The notes beneath the pieces were generated by a model that saw only the letters and a list, made by a program, of their open reading frames with translations, was not told where the DNA came from and made no database searches. A stretch of DNA of 57,876 nucleotides from Planktomarina sp. (lineage in GTDB: Bacteria; Pseudomonadota; Alphaproteobacteria; Rhodobacterales; Rhodobacteraceae). This document shows, piece after piece, positions 9,722-19,604 of the stretch. The DNA lies in NCBI GenBank assembly GCA_017856985.1, contig JAFMEA010000007.1:1-57876 (forward strand). Reading direction: 5' to 3'. The translations under genes were made by a program, and so were the position numbers. Position 1 is the first letter of the stretch, and every line of letters begins with the position of its first letter.

Positions 9722-10288
9722 ATGACAGATGTATTATCATTCTTAAAAACTCGTCGCTCTCGTCCCGCCAAGGTTTTAACCGGACCAGTTCCAGATAAAT
9801 TAGCACTTGAAGAACTGCTAATTATTGCAGCCCGAACGCCAGATCATGGAAAATTGGAGCCTTGGAGGTTCATCGTTTTAGAAAAAGCTGCATTGCGCAG
9901 ATTAGCTATTTTAGCAAGATCGCTAGCAGAGGCGGTTGGACCAGAAGTCGTGAACGCGGATAAAAGTAGTGGTCAGTATGAAACTGGTACACTGGCCGTG
10001 GTGGTAGTGGAAAGTCCGAAGGAATGTCATAAGTTTCCCGACATTGAGCAAACCTATTCAGCCGGAGCAGTTTGCCTTTCACTGTTAAACGCAGCTTTAG
10101 CAAGTGGCTGGGGAGCAAATTGGTTGTCAGGCTGGGCATCACACCAGCACAAATTTTGTAGTGAGGGACTTGGGCTCGAACCACACGAGCGCGTTGCAGG
10201 AATTATTCATATAGGTACTGGACCCGAAGAGATGCCTGACCGTCCACGCCCTAACGTTTCCGCACTAACTAAATGGGTTGATTTATAA
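9722..10288 (+). CDS. Nitroreductase family protein
   Basis: This is a flavin-dependent oxidoreductase of the nitroreductase fold, about 188 residues from ATG 9722. The N-terminal FMN phosphate-binding pattern TRRSRPAK and the 'ARTPDHGKLEPWRFIVLE' block are typical of the YdjA/TdsD-like subgroup. A late 'HIGTGPEEMPDRPRP' also fits this group. Upstream in-frame starts (GTG 9689, ATG 9704) exist. I prefer 9722 because family members begin just before the TRRS motif, although no clear ribosome binding site is visible. The physiological substrate is unknown. Confidence 0.85.
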   Translation: MTDVLSFLKTRRSRPAKVLTGPVPDKLALEELLIIAARTPDHGKLEPWRFIVLEKAALRRLAILARSLAEAVGPEVVNADKSSGQYETGTLAVVVVESPKECHKFPDIEQTYSAGAVCLSLLNAALASGWGANWLSGWASHQHKFCSEGLGLEPHERVAGIIHIGTGPEEMPDRPRPNVSALTKWVDL

Positions 10289-10340
10289 GATCTATTTTTA
10301 AAAAAGTCTAAAAACAGTAATATTCAACATACTAACATTA

Positions 10341-10631
10341 CTACTGTATTATATTTACTTCCGGTGTGGCCATCCTATCGAACCAATCAAAATCTCGAAT
10401 TGAGAAAAAGCCACCCAATATACTACCAGCCACAACTGCCCAAATGATAAAGGCGACCACCGTTGTTACCAAGAATCGCTTTTTCATCTGTGGGTTTTCT
10501 GGACTGCCCGCGTGGGTACCATGATCAACTTTGCCCAAGTCTCCTTGAGTCTTAAGATTCAAAGGTAAGACAATAAAAAGTGTGAGAAACCAAATAACCG
10601 CAAAAAGCACAATGGCAGATGTAATACCCAT
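10341..10631 (-). CDS. DUF1467 family membrane protein
   Basis: This is a 96-residue protein with two hydrophobic segments, one at the N terminus (ITSAIVLFAVIWFLTLFIVL) and one near residues 54-73, separated by a polar loop. It matches DUF1467, a family of unknown function in alphaproteobacteria. It follows the epimerase gene by 21 bases on the same strand and is probably cotranscribed with it, a pairing I recognise from Rhodobacterales. A GGGA box precedes the ATG. Confidence 0.85.
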   Translation of the reverse strand: MGITSAIVLFAVIWFLTLFIVLPLNLKTQGDLGKVDHGTHAGSPENPQMKKRFLVTTVVAFIIWAVVAGSILGGFFSIRDFDWFDRMATPEVNIIQ

Positions 10632-10652
10632 GGAAAGTCCCTTAATAATCCC

Positions 10653-11057
10653 TTAAACTTGTTCTAGCTCGATTAGGCAGCCATTGAAGTCCTTGGGGTG
10701 TAAAAAAATTACCAGTTTTCCGTGAGCTCCAACTTTAGGTTCTCCTCCTCCCAAAACTCTAGCACCTGATCCTATTAATTGATCCCGCGCAGACAAAATA
10801 TCATCCACCTCATAACACATGTGGTGAATACCCCCAGAGGGGTTCTTCTCAAGGAAACTTGTGATGGGAGACTGGTCACCTAGCGGATGAAGCAATTCGA
10901 TTTTAGTATTAGGAAGTTCTATAAAAACCACTGTCACTCCGTGATTGGGCTCATGTTGGGGCTTGCCAACTTTGGCGCCCAATATTGAAGAGTACTGAGT
11001 GCAAGAAGCTTCCAGATCAGGCACAGCGATAGCAACATGGTTCAACCGGCCAATCAT
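10653..11057 (-). CDS. mce: Methylmalonyl-CoA / ethylmalonyl-CoA epimerase
   Basis: This vicinal-oxygen-chelate fold epimerase of 134 residues interconverts the 2R and 2S forms of methylmalonyl-CoA, in propionyl-CoA and, in many Rhodobacterales, ethylmalonyl-CoA pathways. Metal-ligand histidines are visible in 'RLNHVAIAVPDL' near the start and 'GGIHHMCYEVDD' in the middle, with a Glu in the C-terminal 'GCLIELEQV'. A strong AAGGAG ribosome binding site stands before ATG 11057. It lies between aspS and the DUF1467 gene on one strand. No mutase or carboxylase gene is in the window. Confidence 0.92.
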   Translation of the reverse strand: MIGRLNHVAIAVPDLEASCTQYSSILGAKVGKPQHEPNHGVTVVFIELPNTKIELLHPLGDQSPITSFLEKNPSGGIHHMCYEVDDILSARDQLIGSGARVLGGGEPKVGAHGKLVIFLHPKDFNGCLIELEQV

Positions 11058-11101
11058 AACTGTCTCCTTTTTTCTTTTCTAGCTCTCAAAGCTATGTAAC
11101 C

Positions 11102-12877
11102 TCAATCAGGCTTTACCACCCTTAAAGAAAGTTCCCGCAGTTGTTCGTTCAATGGGTCAGATGGTGCAGCCATCATTAAGTCTTCCGCCCGTTGGTTCAT
11201 TGGGAACATAATTACTTCACGAATATTAGCCTCATCTGCCAAAAGCATTACAATACGATCAATCCCAGCTGCACAGCCGCCGTGCGGTGGCGCTCCATAT
11301 TGAAATGCATTGACCATACCACCAAAACGCTTTTCCACTTCGTCTTTTCCGTATCCAGCAATTTCAAAAGCTTTAAACATTATTTCGGGTCGGTGGTTTC
11401 GTATAGCTCCACTCAATAATTCGTATCCATTACAAGCCAGATCATACTGATAGCCCAGCACTTTAAGCGGATCACCAAACAGTGCGTCCATCCCACCCTG
11501 TGGCATAGAAAAAGGATTATGTTCAAAGTCGACTTTACCAGTCTCGTCGTCTTTTTCGTAAATTGGAAAATCTACAACCCAGGCAAACGCAAACCGGTTT
11601 TTATCCGTTAGGCCAAGCTCTTCTCCAATAGAGTTTCGGGCTCGGCCAGCAACCGCCTCAAAAGCTTTAGGCTTGCCACCAAGGAAAAATGCCGCATCGC
11701 CAACGCCTAATCCTAATTGTTCACGAATAGCCTCAGTGCGCTCTGGCCCAATGTTTTTGGCTAGGGGTCCGGCGGCTTCCATCCCTTCCCCCTGATCGCG
11801 CCAAAAAATGTAACCCATACCAGGCAAGCCTTCTTTTTGAGCAAACGCATTCATTCGATCGCAGAATTTTCGACTGCCACCAGTGGGCGCGGGAATAGCC
11901 CTGATCTCTGTACCGTCTTGCTCTAAGAGCTTGGCAAAAATGGCAAACCCTGAGTCTCTAAAATGGTCGGATACAATCTCCATTTTAATCGGGTTGCGCA
12001 AGTCTGGTTTGTCACTTCCGTACCAGAGGGCAGCATCACGATAGCTTATCTGCGGCCAAACTTTGTCAACCTGTCGAGCACCACCAAATTCCTCGAATAC
12101 TCCTGTAAGAACTGGTTGAATTGTATCAAAAATATCCTGCTGCTCAACAAAAGACATTTCTAAATCTAGCTGGTAAAAATCTGTTGGAGAGCGGTCAGCC
12201 CTGGGGTCTTCATCGCGAAAACATGGCGCAATCTGGAAATATTTATCGTACCCTGAAACCATAATCAGCTGCTTAAACTGCTGAGGCGCTTGTGGCAGAG
12301 CATAAAACTTGCCGGGATGTAGGCGAGAGGGTACCAGAAAATCGCGTGCGCCCTCCGGACTAGAAGACGTGATGATTGGTGTTTGAAATTCTCTGAAACC
12401 CTTATCCCACATCCGTTTACGCATCGATGCGACTACGTCAGAACGTAGTTTCATATTATTTTGTAATTTTTCACGCCGCAAATCCAAGTAGCGGTACTTA
12501 AGACGGGTTTCCTCAGGGTATTCCTGATCTCCAAACACCATCAATGGTAGTTCCTCTGAAGTTCCCAACACCTCAAGGTCAAGAATAAAAACCTCAACTT
12601 TACCAGTTGGAATTTTTGTGTTCACAAGCGCAGCATCTCGCGCCTTCACAGTCCCATCAATGCGGATGCACCATTCGCTTCTAAGCTTTTCAACCTCATT
12701 AAATACTGGGCTATCTGGATCACAGAGAACCTGTGTCATTCCATAGTGATCTCGTAAATCTATAAATAAGACGCCACCGTGATCTCGTACCCGATGAACC
12801 CATCCAGACAGGCGGATAGTATCCCCAACATTATTTTCAGAAAGATCGGCACAGGTATGGCTACGGTAAGCGTGCAT
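11102..12877 (-). CDS. aspS: Aspartyl-tRNA synthetase
   Basis: This is a class IIb aminoacyl-tRNA synthetase of 591 residues with three parts: an N-terminal OB-fold anticodon-binding domain (from '[15 protein letters not shown]'), a catalytic core, and a bacterial GAD insertion in the middle. Motif 2 is visible in '[19 protein letters not shown]' and motif 3 in '[16 protein letters not shown]'. ATG 12877 has AAGGAG 7 bases upstream, so the 16-residue N-terminal extension of the longer reading frame is rejected. Alphaproteobacterial enzymes of this type are often non-discriminating (also charging tRNA-Asn), which the sequence alone does not settle. Confidence 0.97.
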   Translation of the reverse strand: MHAYRSHTCADLSENNVGDTIRLSGWVHRVRDHGGVLFIDLRDHYGMTQVLCDPDSPVFNEVEKLRSEWCIRIDGTVKARDAALVNTKIPTGKVEVFILDLEVLGTSEELPLMVFGDQEYPEETRLKYRYLDLRREKLQNNMKLRSDVVASMRKRMWDKGFREFQTPIITSSSPEGARDFLVPSRLHPGKFYALPQAPQQFKQLIMVSGYDKYFQIAPCFRDEDPRADRSPTDFYQLDLEMSFVEQQDIFDTIQPVLTGVFEEFGGARQVDKVWPQISYRDAALWYGSDKPDLRNPIKMEIVSDHFRDSGFAIFAKLLEQDGTEIRAIPAPTGGSRKFCDRMNAFAQKEGLPGMGYIFWRDQGEGMEAAGPLAKNIGPERTEAIREQLGLGVGDAAFFLGGKPKAFEAVAGRARNSIGEELGLTDKNRFAFAWVVDFPIYEKDDETGKVDFEHNPFSMPQGGMDALFGDPLKVLGYQYDLACNGYELLSGAIRNHRPEIMFKAFEIAGYGKDEVEKRFGGMVNAFQYGAPPHGGCAAGIDRIVMLLADEANIREVIMFPMNQRAEDLMMAAPSDPLNEQLRELSLRVVKPD

Positions 12878-12988
12878 GGTCAGGCTCCTTAAAGCGGTCG
12901 CGCTGATACATCCCGGCGGAGCCATAAAGTCAAGCCAATCCGCTGTTTTCTCACTGTTACACGCTCAAAATTGCATATGAGACCGTTA

Positions 12989-13210
12989 TTACTCATTAAA
13001 TAGATGTCGGGCTTCCATTTTTGCATGTAGGGCATAAATTATCCGACTTGCCGTAGTTTCAAATAAGAATGGCAAAATCGCATGAACTAACGCGCATACG
13101 GCGGCAGTTAAAAGCATAACAAAATACCATGCAGCATGGAAAAAATGTTGGTGATAAGTCTCATCAACATCATTCAAATGTTTGGTTAAAAGTTTTGATG
13201 ACACCTGCAT
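12989..13210 (-). CDS. DUF6356 family small membrane protein
   Basis: This 73-residue protein has one long hydrophobic stretch (about residues 27-50, 'AAWYFVMLLTAAVCALVHAI') between charged ends. The 'HL.DV.ETYHQHFFHA' N-terminal half and the LVHA..P(F)LFE(T)TAS centre match DUF6356, a small alphaproteobacterial family of unknown function. It lies upstream of aspS on the same strand with its own promoter gap. Nothing further can be deduced. Confidence 0.8.
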   Translation of the reverse strand: MQVSSKLLTKHLNDVDETYHQHFFHAAWYFVMLLTAAVCALVHAILPFLFETTASRIIYALHAKMEARHLFNE

Positions 13211-13315
13211 GAAGAAGCTCCTAATCTATTTACAGATTTGACCTTAACTCAATTAGGTTAAAAAAATTTCCCAAATATTCTTTAATTTTATTAAATATTG
13301 TGATAATTTTTTAAT

Positions 13316-13789
13316 ATGAAGACTAATATTGCAACATATGATGACTATGATCGGCATATTATGCAACATATGCAGCGTGATTCAAGCAAATCTCTTGAGG
13401 ATTTAGCGCAAGCAGTTAATCTGTCCCGAAACGCTGTTTGGCGAAGAATTAAACGGCTTCAAGACAGTGGTATTATAAAGGCGCGGGTGGCCTTGCTAGA
13501 TGCACAATCCGTTGGGTTAGGACTCATAGTTTTTATCTCAATTTCTGTAAGTACACACAGCAAAGACTGGGCAGATAAATTTGCCAAAGTAATTGATAGC
13601 CTGCCACAAGTGCAGTCAGCTTATCGAACTTCGGGAAATCAAGACTATTTAATCAAAGCCAGGGTTAGTAATGTGCAAGCTTACGACGACCTTTATCAGA
13701 GACTCATTTCACAAATAGAACTGGCAGACGTAAGCGCTAGTTTTGTTATGGAAGAACTGAAAAATACGACTGAATTACCATTGCCATAA
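13316..13789 (+). CDS. Lrp/AsnC family transcriptional regulator
   Basis: This 157-residue regulator has an N-terminal AsnC-type helix-turn-helix ('LEDLAQAVNLSRNAVWRRIK', about residues 22-41) and a C-terminal RAM ligand-binding domain ending in 'ASFVMEELKNTTELPLP'. Such proteins form octamers and respond to amino acids. It is flanked by the divergent DUF6356 gene and carB and has no obvious target operon beside it. The 100 bases upstream are very AT-rich (TTTAATTTTATTAAATATTG), as is common for autoregulated Lrp promoters. The effector is unknown. Confidence 0.92.
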   Translation: MKTNIATYDDYDRHIMQHMQRDSSKSLEDLAQAVNLSRNAVWRRIKRLQDSGIIKARVALLDAQSVGLGLIVFISISVSTHSKDWADKFAKVIDSLPQVQSAYRTSGNQDYLIKARVSNVQAYDDLYQRLISQIELADVSASFVMEELKNTTELPLP

Positions 13790-13924
13790 GTTTATTGACT
13801 GCAATTCCTGAAAAAGGCTTCCAGTTTAAACTAATGCAATTTGAAATGAGAGAGTGCCTTGCACATAAGGCTCCATTCCATATAAGCGGGCTCAGTTTGA
13901 TAGCCGCTGATTAAGGACAATTTC

Positions 13925-16900
13925 ATGCCAAAGAGGACGGATATTAAATCAATCATGATTATTGGGGCAGGCCCAATTATTATTGGCCAAGCCTGCGAGT
14001 TTGATTATTCTGGTGCGCAGGCATGTAAAGCCCTGAAAGAAGAAGGCTATCGAGTTGTTCTTGTCAACTCAAATCCAGCAACAATAATGACAGATCCGGA
14101 GATGGCAGATGCCACATATATAGAGCCAATTACACCGGAGACAGTTGCAAAAATTATTGAAATTGAGCGGCCAGATGCACTTCTGCCCACAATGGGTGGG
14201 CAGACCGGATTAAATACGTCCCTCGCGCTCGAAGAAATGGGCGTTCTGAAAAAATTTGATGTAGAGATGATTGGGGCCAAGCGACAAGCAATTGAGATGG
14301 CCGAAGATAGAAAATTATTTCGTGAGGCGATGGATAGATTGGGTTTAGAGAACCCACGAGCAACCATTGCCAATAATATGAATGACTGTCTGGAAGCTCT
14401 CGATGATATCGGTCTACCAGCAATAATCCGACCTGCTTTCACACTTGGTGGAACTGGAGGCGGTGTCGCTTTTAATCGGGAGGACTATGAGCACTTCTGC
14501 AAAACTGGACTGGATGCTTCACCTGTAAGCCAAATTCTAATTGATGAAAGCCTTCTGGGGTGGAAAGAATACGAAATGGAAGTGGTTCGGGATACTGCTG
14601 ACAACGCTATAATTGTTTGCTCAATAGAAAACATTGACCCAATGGGTGTGCATACTGGCGACAGTATAACTGTTGCACCGGCACTGACGCTAACTGATAA
14701 AGAATATCAAATTATGCGAAATGCTAGTATTGCTGTGCTACGCGAAATTGGTGTTGAGACTGGTGGATCCAACGTGCAGTGGGCTGTAAACCCAGAGGAC
14801 GGGCGTATGGTTGTGATTGAGATGAATCCACGGGTGTCTCGATCTTCAGCGTTGGCATCTAAAGCCACTGGTTTTCCAATTGCAAAAATTGCAGCAAAAT
14901 TGGCCGTAGGCTATACGCTTGATGAATTAGAAAACGATATTACCAAAGCCACACCTGCTAGCTTTGAACCATCAATAGATTATGTGGTTACAAAAATTCC
15001 ACGATTTGCTTTTGAAAAATTTCCTAACTCTCCTGCAGTTCTTTCCACAGCAATGAAATCTGTTGGTGAAGCTATGGCCATTGGTCGTAGCTTCCAGGAA
15101 TCCATACAAAAAGCTTTATCTTCTATGGAAACAGGGCTGACTGGTTTTGACGAAGTAGCCATAGAGGGAATGCCTTCCCAAGATCAGATAGTTCAGCAGG
15201 ACGGTATTTTAATTGGTAAAACAGCTGAAATTCAAACAGTAATCGACAAAGTAATGACCCGAGAGTTGGCCATTCAATCACCAGATCGTATGCGTGTTAT
15301 TGCACATGCAATGCGATTTGGTTTTTCAGATGTTGAGATTTACGACATCACTCGATTTGATCCATGGTTTTTAGCTCAGATCCGCGAAATTATAGAGACC
15401 GAAAATATCATTAAGGTTCAAGGCATCCCAGAAAACGAATCTAACATACGTAATCTCAAAATGATGGGATTCTCTGATGCGAGATTAGCATTTTTAACTA
15501 GAAAAACCGAGACTGCTATCCGTAAAATGAGACAGAACCTTGGCGTGGTAGCAGTGTTCAAACGGATAGATACATGTGCCGCTGAATTTGAAGCCCAAAC
15601 GCCCTACATGTATTCCACCTATGAAGCTCCAGCAATGGGTCTTACTGAATGCGAGGCAAGACCTTCAAGTCGTAAGAAAGTAATAATTTTGGGTGGTGGT
15701 CCAAACAGGATTGGCCAAGGTATTGAATTTGATTACTGCTGTTGCCACGCTTGCTATTCACTCACAGAGCAAGGGTACGAAACCATAATGATCAATTGCA
15801 ACCCGGAGACGGTAAGCACTGATTATGACACGTCAGACCGTCTGTATTTTGAGCCTTTGACCTATGAACATGTTATGGAGATAATGCGGGTCGAACAGGA
15901 AAACGGCACCCTCCACGGAGTAATTGTTCAATTTGGTGGTCAAACTCCACTAAAATTGGCCAACGCTTTAGAGCAAGCCGGCATTCCAATCCTCGGCACC
16001 AGCCCTGATGCAATTGACTTAGCCGAAGACCGAGAACGCTTCCAAGCTTTAGTAACCCAACTCAAACTAAAACAACCGCACAATGGCTTAGCAAAATCCA
16101 GCGCAGAAGCTTTGGAAATTGCTGCGGGAATTGGATTTCCATTGGTAATCCGTCCGTCATATGTATTGGGTGGTAGAGCAATGGAAATTGTACACGATCA
16201 AGCTAACCTAGAGCGCTATATCGCTGAGGCTGTGGTTGTTTCTGGCGATAGCCCCGTATTGCTGGATAGCTATTTATCGGGCGCTGTCGAGATTGATGTA
16301 GATGCACTTTGTGATGGTACTTCTGTGCATGTGGCAGGGATAATGCAACACATCGAAGAGGCTGGTGTCCACTCTGGTGATAGCGCCTGCTCCCTTCCAC
16401 CTTACTCTCTGCCTCAAAACATAATTCTTGAATTAAAACGTCAAACCGAAGCTTTGGCGCTGTCACTAAATGTTATTGGCCTTATGAATGTACAGTTTGC
16501 AGTCAAGGACAATGAAATATACCTGATTGAAGTGAACCCTCGCGCAAGCCGTACCGTCCCCTTTGTTGCCAAAGCAGTGCGTAGCCCAATTGCTGCAATT
16601 GCAGCACGTGTGATGGCCGGAGAACCTTTAAAAAATTTCAATCTGATAGACCCTGCCACTATCAAAGGCTTCGCAGTCAAGGAAGCCGTACTACCCTTTG
16701 CACGGTTTCCTGGTGTGGACACTCTTTTGGGCCCCGAAATGCGATCAACTGGCGAAGTCATGGGCTTTGACAGTAAATTCCATCGTGCCTTTTACAAAGC
16801 ACAGTTGGGAGCAGGTATTGAATTGCCAATATCAGGCAAAATATTTTTATCAATCAAAGAGGAAGATAAGGGATCAGTGCTGCTAGAGGCCGCCAATTGT

Positions 16901-17224
16901 TTGGTAGAAATGAATTTTACACTCATAGCTACAAGAGGAACAGCTTCATTCTTGGAAAAATCTGGTATTAAAAGCGTGATAGTTAATAAGGTCTACGAGG
17001 GACGCCCTAACATTGTAGACCAGATCAAAAATGGCGAAATCGTTCTAATATTCAACACAACGTCAGGTGCACAAGCCATAGATGATAGCCGTAGCATGCG
17101 GACATCAGCACTGATGGATGGAATTCCCTATTTCACCACCTTAGCCGCCATCCATGCTGCAGCTTTTGCTATTAAAGCACGTGGACAAGATGATATTGGC
17201 GTAAGGGCACTACAAGCTTTCTAA
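13925..17224 (+). CDS. carB: Carbamoyl phosphate synthase large subunit
   Basis: CarB forms carbamoyl phosphate from bicarbonate, ATP and ammonia supplied by CarA, for arginine and pyrimidine synthesis. Its 1099 residues contain two homologous ATP-grasp halves and a C-terminal MGS-like allosteric domain (about residues 950-1099). Each half begins with a glycine-rich motif: '[20 protein letters not shown]' and '[20 protein letters not shown]'. Both contain the expected 'FTLGGTGGG' or 'YVLGGRAM' ATP loops. Length and order are normal. carA is not adjacent. The product feeds the ArgF encoded 11 kb upstream. Confidence 0.98.
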   Translation: MPKRTDIKSIMIIGAGPIIIGQACEFDYSGAQACKALKEEGYRVVLVNSNPATIMTDPEMADATYIEPITPETVAKIIEIERPDALLPTMGGQTGLNTSLALEEMGVLKKFDVEMIGAKRQAIEMAEDRKLFREAMDRLGLENPRATIANNMNDCLEALDDIGLPAIIRPAFTLGGTGGGVAFNREDYEHFCKTGLDASPVSQILIDESLLGWKEYEMEVVRDTADNAIIVCSIENIDPMGVHTGDSITVAPALTLTDKEYQIMRNASIAVLREIGVETGGSNVQWAVNPEDGRMVVIEMNPRVSRSSALASKATGFPIAKIAAKLAVGYTLDELENDITKATPASFEPSIDYVVTKIPRFAFEKFPNSPAVLSTAMKSVGEAMAIGRSFQESIQKALSSMETGLTGFDEVAIEGMPSQDQIVQQDGILIGKTAEIQTVIDKVMTRELAIQSPDRMRVIAHAMRFGFSDVEIYDITRFDPWFLAQIREIIETENIIKVQGIPENESNIRNLKMMGFSDARLAFLTRKTETAIRKMRQNLGVVAVFKRIDTCAAEFEAQTPYMYSTYEAPAMGLTECEARPSSRKKVIILGGGPNRIGQGIEFDYCCCHACYSLTEQGYETIMINCNPETVSTDYDTSDRLYFEPLTYEHVMEIMRVEQENGTLHGVIVQFGGQTPLKLANALEQAGIPILGTSPDAIDLAEDRERFQALVTQLKLKQPHNGLAKSSAEALEIAAGIGFPLVIRPSYVLGGRAMEIVHDQANLERYIAEAVVVSGDSPVLLDSYLSGAVEIDVDALCDGTSVHVAGIMQHIEEAGVHSGDSACSLPPYSLPQNIILELKRQTEALALSLNVIGLMNVQFAVKDNEIYLIEVNPRASRTVPFVAKAVRSPIAAIAARVMAGEPLKNFNLIDPATIKGFAVKEAVLPFARFPGVDTLLGPEMRSTGEVMGFDSKFHRAFYKAQLGAGIELPISGKIFLSIKEEDKGSVLLEAANCLVEMNFTLIATRGTASFLEKSGIKSVIVNKVYEGRPNIVDQIKNGEIVLIFNTTSGAQAIDDSRSMRTSALMDGIPYFTTLAAIHAAAFAIKARGQDDIGVRALQAF

Positions 17225-17280
17225 GAAAATTCATCCAACCACCTCTTGCGTCGATCGTATCCTCAGGGCAGATAATTTGA

Positions 17281-17883
17281 ATGGCTAAACTTTACTTCAA
17301 TTACTCCACAATGAACGCTGGGAAATCTACGCTGTTGCTACAGGCTGCTCATAATTATCGTGAACGTGGAATGCAGACATACCTGATAACTGCACAGATG
17401 GATACGCGGTTTGGTCAAGGCAAAATTGCGTCCCGGATTGGAATTGAAGAAGAGGCAGATACCTTCAACCCCCAGGAAGACCTATTTGAAAAAATAAAAC
17501 TGAAACTTTCAAAAAGTAAAATTTCCTGCATTTTTATTGACGAGGCACAATTTCTTACAAGAGATCAGGTCTGGGCACTCGCCCGGGCAGTTGATGATCT
17601 TGGGATACCCATAATATGTTACGGGCTAAGAGTAGACTTTATGGGAGAGTTATTTCCTGGCTCGGCAGCGCTCCTAGCGCTTGCAGACGAAATGCGAGAA
17701 ATACGCACAATCTGCCATTGCGGGAAGAAGGCCACCATGGTTGTCCGGCTGGATAGCACAGGAAAGGCCGTCACATCTGGAGATCAAGTTCAAATAGGCG
17801 GAAACGAAACCTATCTATCGCTATGTAGAAAACACTATCGCGAAACAGTTATGGACAAAACAAGTCCAGAACTACCAATTTGA
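17281..17883 (+). CDS. tdk: Thymidine kinase (type II)
   Basis: This enzyme phosphorylates thymidine to dTMP in nucleoside salvage. The protein has 200 residues. The P-loop NAGKSTLLLQAAHNY starts near residue 12, the Walker B-like motif is 'IDEAQFLTRDQVW', and a four-Cys/His zinc module is formed by 'CHCGKKA' and a C-terminal 'LCRKHYRE'. It is 56 bases downstream of carB. With deoC and the aldehyde dehydrogenase at 52-55 kb it indicates use of deoxynucleosides. It is convergent with soeC. Confidence 0.95.
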   Translation: MAKLYFNYSTMNAGKSTLLLQAAHNYRERGMQTYLITAQMDTRFGQGKIASRIGIEEEADTFNPQEDLFEKIKLKLSKSKISCIFIDEAQFLTRDQVWALARAVDDLGIPIICYGLRVDFMGELFPGSAALLALADEMREIRTICHCGKKATMVVRLDSTGKAVTSGDQVQIGGNETYLSLCRKHYRETVMDKTSPELPI

Positions 17884-17985
17884 GGTCTGCTTACTAGTAA
17901 AATAAAATTCACTATTAGGGCTAAACTATAGAGCATAGGGGCCTAGAACTATATCCAGTTTAAGGACTATCAAAAAAGAGCTAAA

Positions 17986-18858
17986 TCAGCGCTTACCATA
18001 ATATAGCCCAACAACATGTTCAGCTTCAGCAAAGAAAAGCCAGCGTTGGATGAAGGTACCAATCACATGGAGCACCAAAGCCAAAACGACTATCGGAACA
18101 GCGTGGGAAATTATTAACAAACCTATCGGTATCAGGATCATCATAATAAAGGCAATGAAACGCAGTTTTACTGCGTGCTTACGACCCACTTGGTGAACCA
18201 TTTCCTTAAGTAAGTAGTTATTCCCAGTATGTGGTGGCTCAAAGGCCCTTACCTTACCAAGGACACCAAGACCCGTCGCAGTTCCAATATCGGTTCCACT
18301 CTTTTGAAATCGTCCATCTCCAAGGTACCAAGCCAAAAGCTGCACTCCACCGGCAAGAGCCAATAGGAGCAAACCAGGTAAAGTCTGAAATGCCAGCAAA
18401 GCGCCACCACCCAGAGATAAAAGTAGAAACAATATTGGTGTCGTCCAATGATTCCATCGCGGCACAGTTTTGAGCTGAGCATAAATCATTGAAGTAGCTA
18501 TTATAGTTAATACCGCCAGAATCGCGCCAGTATAGCCAAGTGGCTGCCAGCTTACACGAAAAAAAATTAAACCAATTGCGAACAGCCCCAAGACAGCCAT
18601 TGCGGCAACAGAAAGACATCCTTCGCGGCTTAGCCAGCTACTGCGCCACTGTGAAAAAGCTTTTAAAAACCGCTGTGGGTTTCCTAGGTGGAAAGTCGAA
18701 GCCAAAAGCCCCCCTCCAGCCAACGAAAAACCAACAGCATAGTGCCAAAATGCCGCCCAACCAACGGTATTCGGTAGACCTAGGCCAAGCCATGTAAGTA
18801 AACCAAAGCCAAGGCCAGAAGCTACAGTGAAGATAATTACGGAGCCCGCAGGGTGCAT
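17986..18858 (-). CDS. soeC: SoeC-like membrane anchor of sulfite dehydrogenase (DmsC/NrfD type)
   Basis: This is a 290-residue integral membrane protein with about eight hydrophobic helices, of the DmsC family that anchors molybdenum enzyme/ferredoxin pairs and exchanges electrons with quinone. 'FHLGNPQRFLKAFSQWRSSW' is the DmsC signature after helix 2. Its ATG shares one base with the soeB stop (TGATG). Context (soeA, soeB, pta, xsc) makes it the C subunit of the SoeABC sulfite-oxidising complex known from Allochromatium and proposed for roseobacters. On sequence alone it could equally anchor another DMSO-reductase family enzyme. Confidence 0.85.
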   Translation of the reverse strand: MHPAGSVIIFTVASGLGFGLLTWLGLGLPNTVGWAAFWHYAVGFSLAGGGLLASTFHLGNPQRFLKAFSQWRSSWLSREGCLSVAAMAVLGLFAIGLIFFRVSWQPLGYTGAILAVLTIIATSMIYAQLKTVPRWNHWTTPILFLLLSLGGGALLAFQTLPGLLLLALAGGVQLLAWYLGDGRFQKSGTDIGTATGLGVLGKVRAFEPPHTGNNYLLKEMVHQVGRKHAVKLRFIAFIMMILIPIGLLIISHAVPIVVLALVLHVIGTFIQRWLFFAEAEHVVGLYYGKR

Positions 18859-19604
18859 CAGATTTTCTCCAGTGCTTTATCAAGCCAACCGAGGAAACCT
18901 TTTTGAGTTGTAGCCACTGGCTCCAAATAAGGAGCTAAAATATCAAATTCTGGAATTACATCTTTTGGCCTGGGCGGGAGATATTTATTTACCGGTTTAG
19001 TACCCAATTCTGGCATCAGATCCATGCCATCTCTTGCAGCAACTAGTAAAGACACATCAGAAGTTTCATCAGCTAGATCACCAAAGTGGCGGGCACCAGA
19101 TGGGCAGGTTCGTACACATGATGGGACCCGATCCTCCTCTGGTAAATTTTCATTATAAATACGATCAACGCAAAGAGTACATTTCTTCATAACACCAGCA
19201 GCTTGATCCATTTCGCGGGCTCCGTAGGGACATGCCCAAGCACAAAGACCACACCCAATGCATGCGTCTTCATTGACCAAAACGATTCCGTCTTCTTGCC
19301 GCTTGTAGCTAGCACCGGTCGGACAAACGGTTACACAAGGTGCATCATCACAATGCAAGCATGATTTTGGAAAATGAATAAGTTGTGCCGGGCCCACTTC
19401 TGGCTGAACCTCATAACTGTGTACACGATTTAGAAAAGTTCCAGAAGGCTCAGCTCCATAGGCATCTTGGTCGGATAGTGGAGCACCATAATTTTCGGTA
19501 TTCCAACCTTTACAAGATACAACGCAAGCATGGCAGCCTACGCAGGTGTCCAGGTCAATTACCAAACCTAATTTCTTTTGGGTCGATTGGGGCAAGGTAG
19601 TCAT
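18858..19604 (-). CDS. soeB: SoeB-like iron-sulfur subunit (four [4Fe-4S] ferredoxin)
   Basis: This 248-residue protein of the DmsB/PhsB type carries electrons from the molybdopterin subunit to the membrane anchor. Four cysteine clusters are visible: 'CVGCHACVVSCKGWN' near residue 20, 'CLHCDDAPCVTVCPTG', 'CIGCGLCAWACPYG', and 'CTLCVDR' with 'CVRTCPSGA'. It has no twin-arginine or Sec signal, consistent with a cytoplasmic location as described for SoeABC. Its start overlaps the stop of the upstream alpha/beta hydrolase by four bases (ATGA) and its stop touches soeC, so all are translated as a coupled unit. Confidence 0.9.
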   Translation of the reverse strand: MTTLPQSTQKKLGLVIDLDTCVGCHACVVSCKGWNTENYGAPLSDQDAYGAEPSGTFLNRVHSYEVQPEVGPAQLIHFPKSCLHCDDAPCVTVCPTGASYKRQEDGIVLVNEDACIGCGLCAWACPYGAREMDQAAGVMKKCTLCVDRIYNENLPEEDRVPSCVRTCPSGARHFGDLADETSDVSLLVAARDGMDLMPELGTKPVNKYLPPRPKDVIPEFDILAPYLEPVATTQKGFLGWLDKALEKI